DNA of 31,897 nt from JBGPJM01 sp041485385 (GTDB lineage Bacteria; Planctomycetota; Phycisphaerae; Phycisphaerales; UBA1924): positions 1 to 31,897 of the forward strand of contig JBGPJM010000031.1 in NCBI GenBank assembly GCA_041485385.1. The letters run 5' to 3'. The notes under the pieces were generated by a model, which was not told the origin of the DNA, did no database searches, and saw only the letters and a list, made by a program, of their open reading frames with translations. Within the stretch, counting starts at the first letter, position 1. Every line of letters begins with the position of its first letter. This document shows positions 30,516 through 31,897 of the stretch, one piece after another. A program made the position numbers and the translations under genes.

Positions 30516-31897
30516 TCAATCGCCGCGTGAGTCCAGCACCGCGCCCGCGCCCAGCGCCGCGCCCTCCCCGGCCGCCCCCTCGTCGGCCCCCTCCGCCTGC
30601 TCGAGCAGCTCGATCTCCTTCCAGCCCCCTTTCAGGAACCGGTAGAACAGCACCAGCCCCAGCAGGATGATGTACACCGCGGCCCCGATCCACGGCCCGA
30701 TCGACCCCAGCCCCGGCGCCAGGTACACCGCCAGCTTCCCGCCGCCGATCAGGCACGTCCACGACAGGATCACCGTCAGCACCCCCGGCCACACCGTGTC
30801 CCCCGCCCCGCGCAGCGCCCCGACCATGGTGATCCCCAGCGCATCGAACACCTGGAAGACCGCCCCCACGATCATCACCGCCGAGCCGACCCGCAGGATC
30901 TCCGCGTACTCCGCCGCCGGCATCCCCTTGTCCAGGAAGAACGCGATCAGCGGGCGCCGGAACACCACCCACACCAGCGCGCACGTCCCCATGTAGACCA
31001 TCGTGAGGCCGATCCCCGTCCACGCGCGCCTGGCCGCCAGGTCCGGCCGGCCCATCCCCATGCACCTGCCCACGATCGCCGTCATCGCAAACGAGATCCC
31101 CAGGGCCGGCATGAAGCTCATGTGCATGTACCGCAGCGCGATCCACGTCGCGGTGTTGTGCGCCGGCCCGAATCCGCCGGCCAGCCGCACCGTGAAGTAC
31201 CCCCAGCAGATCATCTCGCTCCCGAACATCAGCGCCCCCGGCCACCCGATCCGGACGATGTCCCGCACGTGCGCCGCCGACAGGCGCCACGCCCGGCGCG
31301 TCCGGTACACCCGGTCCCAGCGCGCCGAGAGGAAGACCGATAGGGGGATGCTCAGCTCCACCGCCGTCCCCCACACCGTCGCAATCGCCGAGCCCGCGAT
31401 CCCCATCGGCGCGATCCCCAGCGCCCCCGCCACCGACGCGAACACCCCCGCCAGCGGGAACCCGTGCGGCGGCCCGTGCGACCCGAAGACCAGCAGCACG
31501 TTCATCAGGAAGTTCGCCACGTTCCCCACCAGCGCCGCCAGCATCACCACCGCCGGCCTGTGCATGCCGTAGAAGTAGTGCGCGATCGCGCGCGTCGCCA
31601 GGGTCAGGATCGCCCCGCGCACGAGGATCGTCGCGTAGGTGGTCTCCAGCGCCTGCACCTCGGGCGTGTGGTTCATCCGCGCGAACAACCACGGCAGCAC
31701 CAGCGCGTACGCCTGCATCGCGACGCCCGCGACGGCCGCGATCCACAGGGCGTTCCAGGCGTAGGCCGCGCCGCGCTCCGGGCGGCCCGCGCCCAGGTTC
31801 TGCGAGACATAGGTGTTGATGACGCCCAGGAGGCCCATGACCATGGCGATGGGCACCCAGGTCATCATCCCCCCGTTCCCCTGCGCCGCCACGTACA
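30516..31897 (-). CDS. MATE-family multidrug/sodium antiporter, N-terminus beyond the window
   Basis: The frame runs to the window edge; the 459 visible residues lack roughly the first 50 of a MATE protein. About eleven membrane segments are visible, in two similar halves. Family-typical features include G-V-I-N-T-Y-V-S-Q-N-L-G-A-G-R-P-E near the visible N-terminus and, in the second half, G-I-S-F-A-M-T-A-I-V-G-R-C-M-G-M-G-R-P-D-containing sequence; G-A-L-R-G-A-G-D-T (about 374-382) matches the conserved loop of this family. The C-terminal 40 residues are acidic and Ala/Gly-rich, an extra cytoplasmic tail. It would export cationic compounds in exchange for Na+ or H+; the substrate cannot be told. 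The GTG at 31892 is an internal Val codon, not the start. Confidence 0.88.
   Translation of the reverse strand, partial: YVAAQGNGGMMTWVPIAMVMGLLGVINTYVSQNLGAGRPERGAAYAWNALWIAAVAGVAMQAYALVLPWLFARMNHTPEVQALETTYATILVRGAILTLATRAIAHYFYGMHRPAVVMLAALVGNVANFLMNVLLVFGSHGPPHGFPLAGVFASVAGALGIAPMGIAGSAIATVWGTAVELSIPLSVFLSARWDRVYRTRRAWRLSAAHVRDIVRIGWPGALMFGSEMICWGYFTVRLAGGFGPAHNTATWIALRYMHMSFMPALGISFAMTAIVGRCMGMGRPDLAARRAWTGIGLTMVYMGTCALVWVVFRRPLIAFFLDKGMPAAEYAEILRVGSAVMIVGAVFQVFDALGITMVGALRGAGDTVWPGVLTVILSWTCLIGGGKLAVYLAPGLGSIGPWIGAAVYIILLGLVLFYRFLKGGWKEIELLEQAEGADEGAAGEGAALGAGAVLDSRGD

Noticed and set aside
28954..31746. A 930-codon minus-strand frame through kinase B and the MATE gene
   Set aside because: It is Gly/Ala/Arg low-complexity sequence; real genes occupy both parts in other frames.

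Overview
The window is about 31.9 kb of very GC-rich DNA that reads as a chromosomal segment of a planctomycete, most probably of the Phycisphaerae/Phycisphaerales. Four things suggest this: two secreted proteins whose paired EF-hand (dockerin-like) modules end in Phe-Ala-Gly-Cys; an ECF sigma factor of the planctomycete type paired with a membrane Ser/Thr kinase; two large TPR-tailed kinases of the typical planctomycete sequence type; and a TPR protein carrying two copies of the RNA polymerase alpha C-terminal domain. The taxonomic call is inference from gene content. I see no insertion sequence, phage gene, CRISPR array, tRNA or rRNA.

Layout. 1-299: mostly featureless, possibly the tail of an upstream gene. 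300-2578 (+): an HDOD signalling protein, then a secreted protein with a C-terminal dockerin-like pair. 2604-4248 (-): a 6-phosphofructokinase and, upstream of it, a small YHS/TRASH-like lipoprotein with its own intrinsic terminator. 4367-5191 (+): an unknown lipoprotein with an octa-proline run. 5503-12927 (+): a tight four-gene operon, each junction a 4-base ATGA overlap. It encodes a DUF4175-like membrane/coiled-coil giant, a secreted companion, a secreted QW-repeat (alpha/alpha toroid) protein and a secreted unknown. 12976-17532 (-): murE-murF-mraY, three consecutive cytoplasmic and membrane steps of peptidoglycan precursor synthesis. 17732-18064 (+): a Bfd-like [2Fe-2S] protein.

18099-22389 (-): the TPR/double alpha-CTD protein and, upstream, a 1049-residue kinase. 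22648-27264 (-): a 1538-residue secreted multidomain metalloprotease with its own terminator. 27457-30507 (+): an ECF sigma factor and an 805-residue kinase paralogous to the first. 30516 to the window end (-): a MATE-family transporter cut by the window edge.

How the parts fit. The right half looks like a signalling island. Two sister receptor-like kinases flank a large extracellular protease, and the only sigma factor is divergent to the protease and co-directional with the second kinase. The sigma factor lacks the acidic motif normally found in region 2.2 and has a Thr there, as in kinase-activated ECF factors. The left half is envelope and general metabolism: precursor synthesis, phosphofructokinase, lipoproteins and an envelope-associated operon of unknown function. 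The most unusual items are the double alpha-CTD protein, the sigma/kinase pair, the Gly-Cys-ending dockerin-like tails and the insert in MurE. No single feature here proves a new system; the functions proposed for them are inference.
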